The translations under genes and the position numbers were made by a program. Of a stretch of 64,000 nt of DNA, positions 1 through 11,838 are shown piece after piece. The stretch's first letter is position 1; each line of letters opens with the position of its first letter. The stretch lies in assembly GCA_028015205.1 (NCBI GenBank), contig CM051516.1, positions 50,906,230 through 50,970,229 of the forward strand. The letters are read 5' to 3'. The stretch is from Mytilisepta virgata. Taxonomy: Eukaryota; Mollusca; Bivalvia; Mytilida; Mytilidae. The notes under the pieces were generated by a model. The model was not told the origin of the DNA and ran no database searches. It saw only the letters and a program-made list of their open reading frames with translations.

Positions 1-99
1 TAAACACGGAAGAGGGGTGTGCTGATGATCTATGCAAGTACTGAAAGTTTTCCATAGGTTTTCTACATAACTTTAAATCTAAAGTATGTGTATTTTGAA

Positions 100-665
100 T
101 AGAAAAGAGAATGGAAACAGGGAATGGGTCAAAGAGACAACAACCCGACCAAAGAGGAGAAAACCGTTCAAGGTTACCAATGGGTCTTCAACGCAGCGAG
201 AAAATCCCGCCCAGGAGACAGGCTTCAGCTGGCCCCTAAACAATAATGCATACTAGCTATAGTTCAGCAAAATGGACGGCACCCGAACTCCGAAACATAC
301 AAATGAACCAAAATCTAAAAAAAACACACAAAAGGAACAAAGGCTAGAGGTTTCTGACTTGGGACAAGCGCAAAAATGCGGAAGAGTTAAACATGTTTTG
401 TGAGATCTCAACCCTCCCCCTATACCTCTAGCCGGTGTGGAATAAATAAACACAGAGATACACACAGTAAAACCCAGTTCAAAAGATGTCAGAGTCCGAT
501 GTTAAAAAAGGTACAGAAGAAACTAAACAAAATGAAAATGATCAATATATATTAACAAAGGACTACTAGCAGTTATTGACTTGTCAGCTCCAGACCAGAC
601 CTCAATTAAACTGATCGAAAAATTATGTCTTTATCATATAGAAACCTATATCCTTTAAATACAGT
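100..665. repeat. Dispersed repeat, bivalve type, unclassified
   Basis: The stretch holds no credible gene. Its text (an 'AACGCAGCGAGAAAATCCCG' block, then 'TTCAGCTGGCCCCTAAACAA', later 'GGGACAAGCGCAAAAATGCG' and a 'CAGCTCCAGACC' block) resembles, from memory, a very common dispersed repeat of bivalve genomes. I cannot assign it to a transposon class. A 70-codon frame on the minus strand at 253-465 lies wholly inside it and is treated as chance. The limits are approximate. Confidence 0.45.
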
Positions 666-877
666 TAAATCTATGAATTCCAAGCTATGGTCTGATATTT
701 TACATGTAAACTTTAGTAATGAATGAACAGTATTCGCTATTTCAAAAAATTTACGTAATTCCTCTATTACCATTAAAAATAATTAAACCGTCGTCTTGAT
801 ACATGGACAGCAAGATTATTTTGTCTAAATGTATGTACAGTTCAATTAAAGGTGTTATTATTTCAAACATACGTAAA

Positions 878-1168
878 TCAGTTAGGCTGGGTGATATTGG
901 AGCAACCATTGTCAAGAATAATTTCCTTAGGTCTATGACGTTTCATTAATCTAGTCCATGCTCTGTCAACAACACTCGTGATTTCCATGTGTTTCATACT
1001 AGTACTAGTAATGTCGAACGATGCTAAAATAACACCTTTATGCAGTGTCAGGTATTCAATTTTATTGATAAAAGACGTAGTATCTTTGTATATGTCTACT
1101 GATCGGATACAATAGGCTGTAAAGTGACTGTCCAAGAACTTCGGCACCATGAAAATTCTTGATTTTAG
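878..1168 (-). pseudogene. Penelope-like retroelement reverse-transcriptase fragment
   Basis: The minus-strand reading frame (about 90 codons) carries 'KFLDSHF', then 'KDTTSFINKI', then 'GVILASFDIT'. This series matches the finger-to-palm part of Penelope-like reverse transcriptases, where an FLD..L segment and an 'SYIKDT..FL.KI' segment precede the palm motif 'ATLDVTSLYTNIP'. Here the palm aspartate is kept ('FDIT') but the following 'SLYTNIP' is degraded. Only a short part of the RT remains and no GIY-YIG endonuclease domain is visible. I infer a dead, 5'- and 3'-truncated copy. Another RT class is possible but fits less well. Confidence 0.6.
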
Positions 1169-1501
1169 ATTGAATCCAATGAAAACGTCACAATAAAGCG
1201 CAAATCTTGTCCGGGATTGATCCGGAAATTAAAAAAAAATGTTACGAAAAAAAAACGGAATATAAACTTTTGAGTCGGCGGGGTTTTCACTGAGTCGGTC
1301 GGGCGAGGGGAAACAAACAAAATTTGTATTTTGGCCTAGACAGTTAGGTTTCCGATCTTTTACTCTTGGTCTATTGAACGTATCTTTATACCACAATGGT
1401 CTCCCGTAAGAAATACAGGTTGGGATTGATTTTGGAAAATTTGGCCCCACCAGTTTTTTGAAAGGGGGAGGGGTGGCGGGATTCATTAAGGGGTTTTTGC
1501 T

Positions 1502-1611
1502 AATGTTTCGGTTTTAATGCTGCTGATGAGAGGTAACTCATTGAAATGCGTCGTGTACAGCATAGTATAAATTTACTATATCTAATATTAGTATCTTTGG
1601 ATTGTTATTTT
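1502..1611 (+). repeat. Short dispersed repeat, copy 1 (contains hammerhead-like core)
   Basis: About 110 bp, from 'AATGTTTCGG' to 'CTTTGGATTGT', recurs at 18779-18887 in the same orientation with a few substitutions and single-base indels. The sequences outside these limits are unrelated, so this is a discrete mobile unit or element terminus. From memory it resembles the 3' ends of bivalve Penelope-like elements. The RT fragment nearby lies on the opposite strand, so the two need not belong together. Confidence 0.6.
1517..1563 (+). ncRNA. Hammerhead-ribozyme-like motif, copy 1
   Basis: ATGCTG (1517-1522) pairs perfectly with CAGCAT (1558-1563) as stem I. Directly after the 5' strand comes the core CTGATGA (1523-1529), then GAG-GTAA-CTC as a possible short stem II, then GAAA (1543-1546). 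A four-pair stem III can form by A-U, U-G, G-U and C-G around loop GTC, placing a GUA cleavage triplet at 1555-1557 just before stem I. Three extra bases (ATT) sit between stem II and GAAA, so the fold is imperfect. Minimal hammerheads are known in Penelope-like elements; activity here is unproven. Confidence 0.45.
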
Positions 1612-2117
1612 GGTGTAACTCTTTAGCTCACCTGGCCCAAAAGTCCATGTGAGCTTATGCCATCACTTGTCGTCCGTCATCAGTCGTCGTAAACTATTTC
1701 AATGATCTTCTCCCCCGAAACTACTGGGCCAAATACTTCAAAACTTTACGTGAATGTTCCTTAGGGTATCTAATGTATCCGAGGTTTTCATCCATAATCA
1801 AACATTGCCGCCATTGCATAGTGGTAAACTGCAGTTTTTGTCTTATATCTCAAAAACTAAAGCATTTACAGCAAAATTGACATGGGATAAAAATGTTCAC
1901 CAGGTCAGGATCTACCTGCCATGAAATTTTCTGACGAATCAGTCAACCCTTTGTTGGTTTATTGTCCCTGAATTGTTAATTTTAAGGAAATTTTGCAGTT
2001 TCAGGTTATTATCTTGAATATTATTATGGATAAAGACAAACTGTAAACAGCAAAAATGTTCAACAAAGCAAGTTCAACAAATAAGTCAACATGACCAAAA
2101 TCATTGATAGGAGTTTT

Positions 2118-2977
2118 TATGCGGTCGTATATTGGTATGACGTTGGCGTCGTCGTCGTCGTTGTTGTCGTCGTCGTCGTCGTCCGAAGACATTTGGTTTT
2201 CGCGCTATAACTTTAGTATAAGTTAATAGAAATCTATGAAATTTAAACACAAGGTTTATGACCACAAATGGAAAGTTGTGATTGATTTTGGGAGTTTTGG
2301 TCCCAACAGTTTAAGAATTAGGGGCCAAAAAAGGGCCCTATAAGCATTTTTGGTTATTGTCTTGGTGTAAGGGAGGTAATCCAAACAGATTTAAAGTAAA
2401 ATGTTGGGTATGATTCGATTACCTCCCTTACAAGTCGTAAATTATGTATAAAGAAATGGAGGGGGGGGGGGGGGGGGGTGAAAACATAATCTAGGGGGGT
2501 AAATGAGAAATTTGGGGGGGGGGGGATTTTTTTCTCATTTCAGATTTCAGAAATTAATAAGAAAATTTCAATTTTTTTTTTGCAAAAAAAAGGGGGAGGT
2601 TACAATAATTTTTATTGTTTTTTGTTTTTTGTTTGTTTTTTTTTTTGGGGGGGGGGGCAATTCGCTAACTTCATAGTGTATTGCACAAAAGCAAAAAAAG
2701 GGGTAAATTATTTTTTTTGGGGTGGGGGGCAATTCGCCACAGCATATTGTATTGCACAAAAAGCAAAAAATTGAATATAAATTCAAATCATATGACCAAT
2801 TCTAAGTTCTTTGATTACAGTTATTCTGTGTCAGAAACCTATTACGTGTCAAATATTTAATTACAATCCAAATTCAGACCTGTATCAAATGCGAATATTG
2901 TGTCCATTTTTGCCCCAATTGTTCAGGGTTGGAGCTCTGCGGTCGTATCCAGCTGCGCTCAGCGAAGCCCTTTAAAG
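2118..2977 (+). repeat. GCGGTCGTAT-family repeat, copy A (short form)
   Basis: Starts at GCGGTCGTATATTGG, passes through a (GTC)n stretch at 2138-2183, one 'TTTGGTTTTCGC..TATAAC' module, two G-tracts (about 2459-2480 and 2645-2660) and 'CAGAAACCTATTACGTGTCAAATATTT', and ends with GCGGTCGTATCCAGCTGCGC near 2939-2977. The same order is seen in copies B (14324-16827, inverted) and C (39436-41410). Copy A lacks the 'AAATTAAACTTTGTTTGATTT' modules. A small inverted repeat (TAAGGGAGGTAAT/ATTACCTCCCTTA, 2372-2431) is inserted inside. Poly-Asp and poly-Gly/Pro reading frames here are artefacts of the simple sequence. Confidence 0.7.
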
Positions 2978-3166
2978 ACGGCATCCGGCATAAACTTTCC
3001 TTTAAAGATCTTTTCTTCTGAAACCACAGGGCCAATTGCGACCAAACTTTGGTGGAATAGTCCTTGGGTGGCCCCCTTCCAAAATTATGTCCGTCACCCC
3101 CGATTTCCAACCGACATGGCTGCTGTTCCTAAAAATAGGGATAAACAGCGGCGCCACGAGCGCATG

Positions 3167-4205
3167 ATACGCCCGTCGTCTTGTGAAAAAAAAACAACAT
3201 AATAAATGTTTTCGGAATCCCCCTTTATTTAGTGGAGCTGCTGGTGGGATGTATATGGAAACCCGGCAAAACATAAGCGTGTAAACTTTTAAGCAATAGA
3301 GATACGTCGCGAAATGTGACCTAAAAAGACTACCTTTTTTACCAAAAAGCTCAATAAAAATTCATTAATTCAAGAATAAAATAAAGAATCATCACGAAAA
3401 AGAATACAGATCTTCAGATTAATATAACTAACAAGTGTATGAAGTTTTATGCAATAATCATAAATAGTTTCCGAGATACGGCGCGACATGTGAACCCCCC
3501 CCCCCCCTTTTTTTTTTACAAAAAACTCAATAACTCTAAAATAAATTTCGAATCATCACCAAAAAGTATACAGATCTTTAGATTAATATAACTAACAAGT
3601 GTGTGAAGTTTTATGCAACAATCATAAATAGTTTCCGAGATAGGCTCGACATGTGAACCCCCCCCCCCCCCCCCCGCTTTTTTTTTACAAAAACTCAATA
3701 ACTCTAAAATAAAATCATCACCAAAAAGTATACAGATCTTTAGATTAATATAACTAAGAAGTGTAAAGTTTTATGCAATAATCATATTTTTTTTTTCAGA
3801 TACGGCGTGACATGTGAAACTCCCCCCTTTTTTTTACAAAAAACTCAATAACTCTGAACTAAAATTTTGAATCATCACCAGAAATTATACAGATTTTTAG
3901 ATTAATATAACTAAGTAGTGTGTAAAGTTTTAAGCAATAATCATAAATCGTTTTTGAGATACGACGCGACATGTGAGAAAAAACACACCCCTGTTTTAGT
4001 AACAAAGTCCCGTAACTCCAAAAGTTTTAATCTTACTTTCACGAAAAAGTATACAGATCGTTTGACCATCATAAGAAACAATAATGTTAAGTTTCATGAA
4101 ATTTGGATACGTTGTTCTCAAGTTACGGCACGACATGTTTACGACAGACGGACGCCGGACATTTGTATACCATAATACGTCCCGTCAAATTTTGGACGGG
4201 CGTAT
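3167..4205 (+). repeat. Modular repeat with ATACGCCCGTC terminal inverted repeats, nested
   Basis: ATACGCCCGTC at 3167-3177 is the exact reverse complement of GACGGGCGTAT at 4195-4205. Between them are about five tandem modules of roughly 155 bp, each with 'GAGATACGGCGCGACATGTGA', a homopolymer stretch (C-tracts at 3497-3508 and 3659-3676), 'AAAAACTCAATAACTC', 'ATCATCACCAAAAAGTATACAGAT' and 'AATATAACTAACAAGTGT'-like blocks. The right end also folds as a hairpin with loop AAATTTTG (4174-4205). It interrupts the larger repeat around it. No gene is present. Confidence 0.65.
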
Positions 4206-5239
4206 AAAAAGAGGGGATGAATTTCAAAAATCTTCTTCTATGAAACTACAAGGCCAATTGGAACCAAACTTGGCAGTAATGGTCCTTAGGAGGTTCTCTT
4301 TTAGAAGTATGTCCGATGACCCGGGCTGTTACCCAAGATTGCCACCACAGCCGAACTTAGTTTAACATAAGGCCCTATGGGAAAATTCATTGAAAAATCT
4401 TCCTGTCTGAAACAACTTGACCAATTGGAACCAGACTAGGCAGCAATGGTCCTTAGGAGATCCTCTTTTAGAAATATGTCATATTTTGTGGACTGTGAAC
4501 CAAAATGGTCGCCACTGCCGAACTTAGTTTAACATAGGACCCTATGGAAAATTCATTCAAAAATATTCTTGTCTGAAACCACTAAGCCAATTAGAACTAG
4601 ACTTGGTACCAATGCTCCTTAGATGGTCCTCTTTCAGAATTTTGTCCGATGACCCGGACTGTCAACCATGGTAGGTCCTAAGGGAAAATTCATGGAAAAA
4701 TCTTCTTGTCTGAAACCACTTGACATATTGGAACCAGAGTTGGCAGCAATGGTCCTTAGAGGTCCTCTTTCAGAAATGTGTCCGATTTCCTGGACTGTGA
4801 ACCAAGATGGCAACCAAAGCCGAACTTAGTTTAACTTAGGACCCTATGGGAAATTCACTCAAAAATATTCTTGTCTGAAACACTAAGCCAATTGGAACTA
4901 AACTTGGCAGCATTGGTCCTTAGATGGTCCTCTTTCAGAATTGTGTCCGATCACACGGATTGTCACGGCCGAACTTAAATATTGGACCCTATGGAAAAAT
5001 TCATTTAAAGATCTTCTTGTCTGAACCCACTTAGTCAGTTGGAACAAAAATTAGCAGTAATGGTCCTTAGATGGTTCTCTTTTAGAAATGTTTCCATTGA
5101 CCTGGACTGTCATCCAAAATGATTGCCATAGCTGAACTTAGTTTATCATAGAACTCTATAGAAAAATCAGCCAATCTGCCCAAGGTGAAAAATGAAAATC
5201 CAGGTGAGCGATACAGGCTCTTGGGAGTCTCTTGTTTAA

Positions 5240-6085
5240 TATTCCTCCGATTCTTATGATTTTTGGTTTTTAATGTTCCTTTATGAAAATAGAAACACTT
5301 GTGTAAATCATTTTTTCTTTATCTCTTCATATTTTTTAGATAAAAGGGACACACCTTAATTTTTGAAACTTTTTTATTTCTTATCCGATTTTGATGATTC
5401 TTTTTTAAATGGTAAGAAATACAATAAAAGCTATTAAAGGCATTTTTGAGTAATTCTTTCCATTTCAGAGATAAAGGGGATTAAAGGCGCAGGACACATA
5501 ATTTTTTTTAATTTTTCACCAAATTTTAATGGGGATTTTTTGTTTTAGTTCATATTAAAGAGTGCTTTCAGTAGTATGGCAACATATTTCTTCTATAATT
5601 TATGGTTTTTGAGATATAAGGGGTAAAAAGGGCCAAAAAAGCAATGTGGCCTGATATGTAATTTAAAAAAAAATCATTAGTGCTTTCATTAGTCAACAGA
5701 TGTTTTTTTCTTGTTTTTATTGTTTCCGATATATAAGGTATCAAAGTAAGCAATTTTGGAGGGAACATGAAATATTTTTTTTCAACGCAATTCAATGGAG
5801 ATCTTTTTTTTCAATCATCTTGATGAGTGCATTCCGTGGCATGTTCACAGATTTTTCCCATCTTTTAGTTTTTAGGTAGTTAAAGGACCAAAAAAGCAAG
5901 GTGGCTGAAATTCTAATTTTTTTGTAGTTTTTCATCTGGTTTTTTGCGAAAGGTCCAATATTTCTGTGTAATGTATATTATATTATCCAACACTTACGCT
6001 TAATAGTATGTCCACATTTAATTTAATTCTTTACTTGTCGACATGTTGCGGTCGTATCATGCTGCGCTTGGCGAAGCCCTTTTTC
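5240..6085 (+). repeat. T-rich degenerate tandem modules ending in GCGGTCGTAT terminus
   Basis: Roughly 130-170 bp modules recur ('TTTTTCATCTGATTTT', 'GAGATATAAGGGGTAAAAAGGGCCAAAAAAGCAA', 'GTGCTTTCAGTAGTATG' types) from about 5270 to 5990. The stretch ends with GCGGTCGTAT at 6048-6057 and GCTGCGCTTGGCGAAGCCC, the same terminus as the GCGGTCGTAT family. No reading frame here resembles a gene. Confidence 0.5.
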
Positions 6086-6940
6086 ATTCTATAATGACAG
6101 TGGGGGAATCAAAATTATTTACTTGGCGGCTGCCAAAGATACCTCGAATTTGTCATTTTAGACTTCTTCTAATTTTAGCATATTTCGTTCCCCTCTGGGG
6201 ATCTTCAATATAAATGTTTTCTTCCTGCTTTGTATCAATTTTATCATTTTATAACTATACATTAAGCACGCAAGCTAAATCTTCTGTCACACAAATATTC
6301 TGAAAATATAGGATCAATCAAATTGTTTCTTTTTGAAATTCGTTTAAAATGAAAACATGGGCCCCTTTAGTCAGATAAAAAAATAGTTGTTCATTATATA
6401 AGACATATATCAATATGGTTTCAAAAAGTGTACTGGGGTCTTTCAAATAAGCCCTTATTTGTTGTTATGTGACATTTAATGTCCGGCTGGTAGACAATTA
6501 AAAATGGAAAATTCATCAATGTTTGCCCTTCCCCCAAATCACTTACAGATCACATGTAAGTTTACAATAGATAGTTTAATGGTTGATTCACGATTTTTTA
6601 AAACTAAAACATGAATTCAGAATAAATGTTTCAAATTACTTTTTATAGCAATATTAAAGTAAAAAAAATTTTTTTTTATGAAACTCACGATCTCTGCAAT
6701 TTTTCACGTCTCTTTTTCTATTAAAGTCAGAGCAGTAATATGCGAGTATGAACTGCTATCAGTATGGTTTTTTAAAGTAACATTGTGAAAAATAACAATC
6801 CAAAGGAACTAATATTAGATATAGTTTTACTTGTTCAAGAAAGCATTTTCTAATGTACCTACATGTATTTCACAAAAATTACCTTTTTCATTAAAACGTA
6901 TAATTATTTTTATTAAATAAGTTTAATCTTTATTGTCATT
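6086..6940. other. AT-rich stretch, nothing recognised
   Basis: Low-complexity AT-rich sequence on both strands with frequent stops. No splice-framed exon, RNA gene or repeat structure could be supported. Confidence 0.6.
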
Positions 6941-6949
6941 GTTTGTCTG

Positions 6950-7245
6950 GGCCTGGGTGACCGAGTGGTCTGTAGTTCGTAAAAAAGATTTTAAAAAAGG
7001 TAGTTTGTCATGACTACAAATGATCACTAGCCGGTCAACACTGAGGTTGTGAGTTCGAATCTCACCTTTGACGGGGTGTGTTCGACTCCGATCTTAATTG
7101 ACGAGGATTGCCAATTTTCCTACCAAAGGTAGGTGGTTCTCTCCGGGTACTCCGGCTTCCTCCACCAGTAAAAACTGGCCGCCGCGAAATAGCCAAATGT
7201 GCTGAAAACTGCGTAAAACCCCAACTAAACACATATTGTTGTTCT
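6950..7245 (+). repeat. tRNA-derived SINE, family 1, copy 1
   Basis: The head has a box-A-like 'GGGTGACCGAGTGGTC' and a box-B-like 'GAGTTCGAATCTCACC', as in a tRNA-Ser/Leu-type promoter, with an insertion between them (about 6980-7030). The body has 'GTTCTCTCCGGGTACTCCGG', 'CTCCACCAGTAAAAACTGG' and 'CGAAATAGCC', shared in reverse orientation with 46831-47051. The tail is 'AAACCCCAACTAAACACA'. No clear target duplication was found. It is a SINE rather than a tRNA gene because no acceptor stem can be closed. Confidence 0.65.
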
Positions 7246-8770
7246 CTATCTTAAACATATAAATACATTATTTCAAACGAAATAAAGCTTTGTGAAGTAT
7301 CTTTTTGCAAATTAATGTTCTTGATGGTAAAATTCTGAATTTTCAGCACTCTCGACTGAGAAAATATTAAATAAGCTGGATATTGAAGATTTCACCAGTT
7401 TAAACGAATTGTCAAATTGTAATAGGTTCTCAAAAAAATTTGAATGACCATGTATTTTATAGTTGTGTCTTATATTTTCCAGAAAAAAAAATACTTGTCA
7501 AATTAATACAGAAGTTGCTTTTTACATCTCCAATGAAGGCCTTTTCTGCCTTCCGTGAAAATTGATTTTCGCTCAATTTTAAATTTACTGCCAATTGGTT
7601 ATAGTTGGTCATACAGCAACATTTTTGGGCTTATTTAAAAGAAAAAATACCATTCGTCTATAATTTATTTTCTTATAGAGATAAAACTAATCTTTTTCTA
7701 CTACTTGAAATTGACAAATAGCTCACTATGAATGAATGCCAAAAATGTGTAATATTTAACTAGGCTAGTAATGTCTTATAATTTAACTGATAAACAATAC
7801 ATGTTGCATGCTGACAGCGCATGTATGGAATTTTAAAAAATAACACAAAAGATAGAGAAAAAGCTGAGGGGGGGGGGGAGAAAAAGTTAAAAATTTTATG
7901 CTCTAAGTGGACATAGAATGTGCCATAAAACAAGAAAATTTCAATTATTATTTCCCAGGTATTTGGCAGGATGCCCAGAAAAGAATTTTGATTACCCCAC
8001 TAGGATTATCTTATCTAGGATCAATAATTTTTTTAAAAGTATATATGAATGTCTGTAATTTTATGCCAAAAAAATCTGGCATCTTAAAGTATGAATGTAA
8101 CGCTGGTTTTGGCGGAGGCAGACAGTTGCACATTTTGACCATTTTGTTGTCAGTTAAGTACAGAATCTGATATTAGTCCATAAATTTTATATCTATTTTA
8201 TCAAAATATGATATAAGCTGAAAGCATAAAACCTAAAAAAAAGTTGGGAGTATGCATTTCTTAATTATTCTGGTCCTTACAGAGAATTGTTCTTTAAAAC
8301 GCTTTAAAAAAGTTTTAAAATAGATATTAACATCTTTTAGCTAAGTACACAGCTTCCTGAAAAGCACTTATCATGAACGGGTATTCCCATCCTAGTTTCT
8401 ATTGTAATATCGTGAATAAATGCAAATATCTTGCTAATAATCCACAGTTAGGGCTACAAATATGAAATTATGTGCTCCCAATGACTTGAAGTCCTTACGT
8501 TCGTACTGGCCTCTCACGAATACTGCCGATTTCTATTGAACTCTGTGACGAGATAGCATTAAACCCGTTATGGGAACGTTATTTCAGACTTTTCATTAGT
8601 AGAGGGACAGTATCCGACCTGCCGCTATGAGAATCTTTTTGTGGATAGATTTACAGTTAAAACGAGCGCACTCACCCTGCTATCTAAATTATATACCGTC
8701 CAGTCTAATTTGGCAGTTCTAACAAGCGGTCAACTTCTTGGTAATCATACTGTATTAGTTTTTATAGTTA
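7246..8770. other. No gene recognised
   Basis: AT-rich sequence with one G-tract at 7868-7879. The 87-codon plus-strand frame at 7907-8170 starts on a non-ATG codon and has no recognisable motif, so I leave it uncalled. Confidence 0.55.
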
Positions 8771-8892
8771 AGAAATAATTCACGGAGACTCCAGTTTATC
8801 ATTGTTTTACCACGGGCTAGGCATTTATGCCTTTTATTTTACCCTGAGCGCTAGCGAAACAATGATAAATTGGAGTCTCTGTGAATTATTTC
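8771..8892. repeat. Small foldback element
   Basis: An arm of about 36 bases at 8771-8807 (AGAAATAATTCACGGAGACT...) is repeated inverted at 8857-8892 with three or four mismatches. The loop of about 50 bases contains GGGCTAG and CGCTAGCG. This fits a small foldback MITE or an ectopic hairpin. It is not a bacterial-style terminator, because there is no adjacent gene. Confidence 0.6.
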
Positions 8893-10360
8893 GATTCTAA
8901 TAGGACAGTTACGCTGTTTTTTATATTGCCGTGACTTAAGGTGAACTCTGATTTCCGCCATATTTGGTTGTTCCGGTAATTTGACACACAACATCACAAG
9001 TACAACAAACCTTTTCTATGCGCTGTTTTGGTTCTGTTTTTCGTTTAGAGGTATGGATTTTCACGAAATGAAGAGGAGAATGTTGATTTATCGATTACAC
9101 CTATCGAAGATTTGGTTTAAATTCACATAGTCACATTGTAATGGTCACAACGGTAATCTTACACATGATGTGTGTGTACATTATTTTTCCAAAATACTTC
9201 TGAATCAGTATGTTGCCCAATTCCTCGTCAGACTGAGAATCCCTCAAGAAATCTCTCTCGTGTCTGAATTTCTTTAGGACGCGGCCTGATGATAATGATT
9301 GTATGACACAATGTCCTGCAATTTGCATAGGGTTTTTCATAGTCAACGACTTTGAACTGTCACGTCACCTTTTAGTTTGAGGAACGTTCCAACGGCAAAC
9401 GCCGGAGCCATGTTTAATAACAGTATAGTTCCGTATGCAGACGAAACTGGAGGGGGAAGGCAGTGCTCAACGGGATTTTTTTTGGGAGGGGGGGGTGGGC
9501 TGGGGAATCATAATTTTAATTAACTAATGGTTAAAAACTTTTGATAAAACATTGTTCAAGTCCGTTTATTATGTTTTGTTATATTTATTTACCTTTTATT
9601 CGCGCTACATCAGAATGAATGAAAATGTATTTATAACAACTACAACGACATTCAGTAACCCCTATGCTAAATATAGAAATTTAATCAACGGTTCTCAGAA
9701 TTGCAGAAATAACAACCACTCAAATTGAGCGGATAAGCCATTTCCGGTGGGAGTAACTACACTAGAACAACCAACTAAGTCGCGTGCAGCTCATATGGCA
9801 ACTAATGTTTTACCACACTTGTGGTCCCAAAGCCTTTGAAGGCCGTCATATTAGAATATGTTTTATACACCCGAGTGTCAGAATAGATAACCTTACCACG
9901 TTCAGCGTAAGTGTTATATTCAAAATTTACAAAATGGGGAAATATAACATATATACCAAGTCAGTATCCACACTCTCTGTTGTGTTTATGTTTATGTTTG
10001 TGTTTTGTGCTCTTTTGTGTTATTTTTGTCCAGAGTTCTGTCATTTGGGTTGCTTTGATTGATTGGTATGTCTTTGTTGTTTATCCAAACACGTTACCCA
10101 CTATGGTCGTGGTGGTAATCAAGTAATTCCAAAGGTAAACATTTTGAATGAAATCATGCATTATGAAGATTAAACATGCCCTGATGTTGACACAACTGGT
10201 CACACACAAAAAATTCAACAATAAAGAAAAAATTGCGAAGAGAAGACAATGTCATGAATGGTGTGAGAAAGAAATTATGTATCGTCTATCAAAACCGCGA
10301 TAATCATAAAATTTATAATAGTATTAGACTGAACATAAAAAGTACTGAGTATTTTAGATT
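8893..10360. other. No confident gene; possible minus-strand exon near 9131-9346
   Basis: The minus-strand frame at 9346-9131 contains 'AGHCVIQSLSSGRV' and 'SQSDEELGNILIQKYFGK', which has protein-like composition and lies behind a plausible acceptor (TTGCAG, plus-strand 9320s). I recognise no family and no flanking exons, so it is not called. Otherwise the stretch holds a G-tract at 9489-9495 and short plus-strand frames near 9784-10126 without motifs. Confidence 0.4.
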
Positions 10361-10364
10361 ATAA

Positions 10365-10900
10365 TTTTGTGATGTTCAGAGTTTTTTCAAGTTTCAAGCT
10401 TATTCTCAGTCGCAGATCTCTGCGAAGCAGAAGATACAATGTACAAAGAATTATATACAATAGCTTTACAATACAGTATGAATACAATACAACTCGATAT
10501 AAATTAGAATAACAGGTCGAAAACCAAGTGCAAATCACGGTAGGATATACATGTTTTATAATACCCCAAGTCATCAAAAAGATAATCATATCACCAGAGT
10601 TTGGTTGACAATTTCTTAATGAACATAGCCAATTTATTCAGAAATGTGACAATAAACCGTCAAATTTGTATTTAGGCGGGTTAATTGTAAAATATGATGG
10701 GATAAATTTGAACGCCACTGTATAAGATCTGGATTTTTGCAAGTAAGCAAATTGTGAAATTCATCGACGATTAACAAGTCACATACAGTACAGAATCGCT
10801 CATCACGAGGATTGTTATTCCGCCCTGTTTCGATCGGCAGTCACACGGTGTATTTCCATATAAGATCCTTTATGTGCTTTTCAACGCTACGAAGATGCTT
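10365..10900 (-). pseudogene. LINE 3' end with zf-RVT motif, degenerate
   Basis: On the minus strand 'LPIETGRNNNPRDERFC' leads into CxxC-x(n)-H-x4-C ('CTVCDLLIVDEFHNLLTC', about 10739-10800), the zinc-knuckle that closes many invertebrate LINE reverse transcriptases. A frameshift follows, and 'FIPSYFTINPPKYKFDGLL' continues in another frame. A stop precedes 'LPIETGR'. The remainder toward 10365 is the degraded C-terminus and 3' UTR. It is a 5'-truncated, non-functional copy. The related zinc-knuckle at 25990-26110 supports the family call. Confidence 0.7.
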
Positions 10901-11838
10901 CGTGATCAAGTGACGGATCCTTGTAGTAAAAACAAGGTACTTTCATCAGAACGTCCAATGTGAACAGTATTTTATATATGTTTAATTGGATCATAATTAA
11001 CTGTGAATAGCTGGCGGAACAAGTAAATAATCGAGGTACGTTATTGCGTCTTCTTTTCTGTTCAGTTATTAAAGATAAGAAGACGTAGTTATTTAGTTTA
11101 CATTGGACGTAAATTTGTAGTAAAAGATTATAAACTCAATATTTTTCCTATTTTTGCGAATATTCGCATAATATCCTAGAATGATCAATTGGAGGTAACT
11201 CTAACTCGTTTGGATGAGTCTGAAAAGCTATAGTTATTTTCCTATTTCCAAATTATAGAAAATGCACAAAAAATATCTCTTTTTTTTTCTTTTTACTTTA
11301 TTTTCTGAAAACAGAGTAAATAACTACAACATAAAAAAATTAGTTGAGAAATTAGACCAGATAAAAGGGTTTTTCTTTATTTAATAACAGAAATATACTA
11401 TGATTGTCTCAATTTATTTATTTCGCAAAAGAAATATAACATATTACATTTGAGTTTTGACCACTTGCAAATGTACAATATTGGTGTCAAATTATTATTA
11501 TTTTATAATGCATTTGCAATACACTGTTACTGTTATTTTGCTTAAAACAAATTCTTCTTGATTCTTACCTTCAAATACTATGTTGCCCTCTTTAAAATTT
11601 AGTAATCGATTTCTTCTATCTTTAAATTCAAATTGGTCGTTGTTATTTTCTATGATTTCATATAAACTAAAACATATAACAAAAATAAGTCAACTGAGAA
11701 AATGCAGAGTTATTTTTAATAACAAAAATAAAGACGAAATACAATGATAAAGAACTATAAATTACACTAAATAGTGTTTTTTCTATTGCACTCAATGAAT
11801 TATTTGTATTGAGCATATTAATTCTTTATATCAATAAA
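10901..11838. other. AT-rich stretch, nothing recognised
   Basis: About 70 percent AT or more, with dense stops in all frames and no repeat architecture that I can support. The part nearest 10901 may be further decayed LINE sequence. Confidence 0.5.

Larger units (their letters stand above)
1625..5235 (+). repeat. Large modular dispersed repeat with AGCTCACCTG / CAGGTGAGC ends
   Basis: The unit opens with AGCTCACCTGGCCC at 1625 and closes with CAGGTGAGCG at 5201-5210 followed by 'CTCTTGGGAGTCTCTTG'; the ends are near-perfect reverse complements. From 4215 to 5160 it consists of about six tandem modules of roughly 155 bp, each with 'CTTGTCTGAAACCACT', 'TTGGAACCAGACTTGG', 'ATGGTCCTTAG' and 'CCGAACTTAGTTTAACATAGGACCCTATGG'-like blocks. 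Two unrelated repeats interrupt it (2118-2977 and 3167-4205). From memory this family is widespread in bivalves. No coding sequence is visible. Confidence 0.65.

Noticed and set aside
878..1563. Hammerhead-like motif and RT fragment as one Penelope element
   Set aside because: They lie on opposite strands and are separated by unrelated sequence, so a single element is not supported without more evidence.
2001..2192. Minus-strand frame with a poly-Asp start
   Set aside because: It translates the (GTC)n microsatellite of the GCGGTCGTAT repeat; the same simple sequence recurs at 16745-16790 and 39478-39493 without a conserved frame.
8771..8892. Rho-independent terminator
   Set aside because: The genome is eukaryotic, the arms are long and imperfect and no gene ends there. 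It is a foldback element.
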